A stretch of DNA of 64,000 nucleotides from Candidatus Brocadia sapporoensis (GTDB lineage Bacteria > Planctomycetota > Brocadiia > Brocadiales > Brocadiaceae): NCBI RefSeq assembly GCF_001753675.2, contig NZ_MJUW02000017.1, positions 1 to 64,000 of the forward strand. The letters are read 5' to 3'. Each line of letters starts with the position of its first letter. Positions within the stretch are counted from its first letter, which is position 1. The notes under the pieces are model-generated. The model searched no databases. It had not been told where the DNA came from and worked only from the letters and a program-made list of their open reading frames with translations. The position numbers were made by a program, and so were the translations under genes. Of the stretch, positions 63,106-64,000 are shown in pieces.

Positions 63106-63664
63106 ACATCACTCGCCGTAAGAGGAGGGTCTTCTCTTGGAACGAAATATCCCCGTTTTCTCCTGCAGCATGGAGAAAGCTTTTGTCGGATAGGTAGTGA
63201 ATGCCAAAAGAAAATTGTTATTGCGAAGAGTGGAGCGACGAAACAATCTGATATTTAAAAAGACTTACGATTGCTTCGCTGTTGTTCGCAGTGACAATAA
63301 CATATGTAGACATTTTTGTGAAACGCTACGCTTGTGAGTTTGTTCCTGTAATTTACAGTATCTTTTTAGGAGTCCAGCCATGTTCGGAGGAAAGCACATG
63401 TTACTCAGGTGTGGGTGAGCATACATACTGAAGTGGCGGTGCCATTTCCAGGTTCGATGGATAAGGTGTGGACTCACAATGATCCTCTCTTAGCACATTT
63501 CCTGAAGTTGCAAGACCATCTTTTGTCTCGCAACTCTATGTATCATTCGGTAAGAAATCCAACCTCTATCCGTCTCAGATAATAACCCTGCAGGAAAGAC
63601 GCCGCCCTTTTTCCAATAGTTCATTGGATATATTTGTTTTTAAAATAATAAACTGGAGGTGTCT
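63106..63664. other. Intergenic with a REP-type inverted repeat
   Basis: No gene over 559 bases. Bases 63215-63302 form an imperfect inverted repeat (ttgttattgcgaagag with gcgacgaaacaatct; agattgcttcgctgttgttc with gcagtgacaataaca), the same class as 55241-55311. The minus-strand frame at 63265-63477 is not convincing. Bases 63655-63660 hold GGAGGT, the binding site of the next gene. Confidence 0.6.
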
Positions 63665-64000
63665 GTGGAAAAGTCTGATATTTTAAACAACTTGGCTCAG
63701 GCCGTGATTGATATGGATATCGCCCGTGTCAGTAAGGCGGCTGCCGAGGCAATAAGCTCTCATATTGATCCTTATGAGGCAATAACGGATGGCCTTGCAA
63801 AGGGGATGGATAAGGTCAGCGAGCTCTTCGAGCACGAGGAATACTTTGTCCCGGAAATACTCCTCTGCGCTGACGCTATGTATGCAGGCATTGAAATGCT
63901 TAAACCTCATTTTCCCAAAGAGGCGGCGCCGAATAAGAAAAAGGCGGTCATTGGCGTCGTCAAGGGTGACACCCATGATATCGGGAAAAATCTTGTAAAG
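63665..64000 (+). CDS. Corrinoid (methyltransferase cognate) protein, cut by window edge
   Basis: The first 112 codons of a B12-binding protein of the MtaC/MtbC/MetH type. The N-terminal helical cap domain reads LAQAVIDMDIARVSKAAAEA and YFVPEILLCADAMYAGIEML. The cobalamin-binding motif GVVKGDTHDIGKNLVK (DxHxxG) is at the very edge. The start is GTG 63665, four bases after GGAGGT. It should act with a methyltransferase that lies beyond the window; which methyl donor is unknown. Confidence 0.9.
   Translation, partial: MEKSDILNNLAQAVIDMDIARVSKAAAEAISSHIDPYEAITDGLAKGMDKVSELFEHEEYFVPEILLCADAMYAGIEMLKPHFPKEAAPNKKKAVIGVVKGDTHDIGKNLVK

Noticed and set aside
63106-63664. Possible cobalamin riboswitch before the corrinoid protein gene.
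   Set aside because: No B12-box-like conserved core could be recognised in the leader.
1-64000. tRNA and rRNA genes.
   Set aside because: I looked for cloverleaf-like and CCA-flanked segments and rRNA signatures and saw none, though a covariance search would be needed to exclude a diverged tRNA.

Overview
The window looks like a chromosomal piece of a Gram-negative-type bacterium, most plausibly a planctomycete of the anammox group (Brocadia/Kuenenia-like). The basis is indirect: a complete 14-gene complex I operon with unusual extra FeS domains, a long signal-peptide-bearing membrane pyrophosphatase, lipid A kinase LpxK, an archaeal-type phosphoglycerate mutase, a PyrB/PyrI pair and many IS/REP remnants. 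No hydrazine-pathway or rRNA marker lies in the window, so the assignment is an inference. Layout: 1-4290 holds a secreted fibronectin-like protein and decayed transposases. 4297-19768 is the nuo locus: nuoABCDEFG, a tandem desulforedoxin-like small protein, nuoHIJKLM and, after a 224-bp gap, nuoN. NuoF carries additional thioredoxin-fold and ferredoxin domains, and NuoG keeps a full molybdopterin-type module, giving a dehydrogenase arm like that of HydABC/NADP-reducing hydrogenases. 19797-27703 (minus strand) holds a DUF2959-type protein, an MFS exporter, a frameshifted XRE regulator, an AddB-like nuclease split at an A10 tract, and a DUF2130 coiled-coil protein. 27812-35515 (minus strand) is a type I restriction-modification locus in an unusual state: hsdM and a full hsdS are intact and hsdR is broken by one frameshift. 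Between hsdS and hsdM lie two further hsdS 3'-end fragments, a cluster of REP-like palindromes and an intact Y1 (IS200/REP-type) transposase gene. A short AlbA_2-like remnant and a second palindrome family sit between hsdS and hsdR. 35721-48244 is mostly plus strand: a MITE-like element, a half-size EamA protein, an MBL-fold hydrolase, thiD, an HNH nuclease, lpxK, a mini-ferredoxin, a conserved unknown enzyme, an endonuclease III homologue, pyrC, a NYN-domain protein and a VanZ-like protein. This stretch ends in an internally deleted group II intron, a small hypothetical gene and an IS630 element with its two halves in different frames, followed by trpD on the minus strand. 48374-56841 holds rpsU, rsfS, a zinc ribbon gene, hppA (membrane pyrophosphatase) downstream of an ABC transporter pair plus a conserved secreted/anchored protein, and a B12-binding radical SAM enzyme. 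57043-64000 holds a decayed DDE transposase with a 19-bp-arm palindrome, pyrB-pyrI-panC (minus strand), hom-apgM (plus strand) and the start of a corrinoid methyltransfer protein running off the right edge. Functionally the core is energy conservation (complex I, pyrophosphatase) plus housekeeping amino acid, pyrimidine, pantothenate and thiamine genes. The accessory part is a decaying or recombining defence and mobile-element zone at 20-36 kb.
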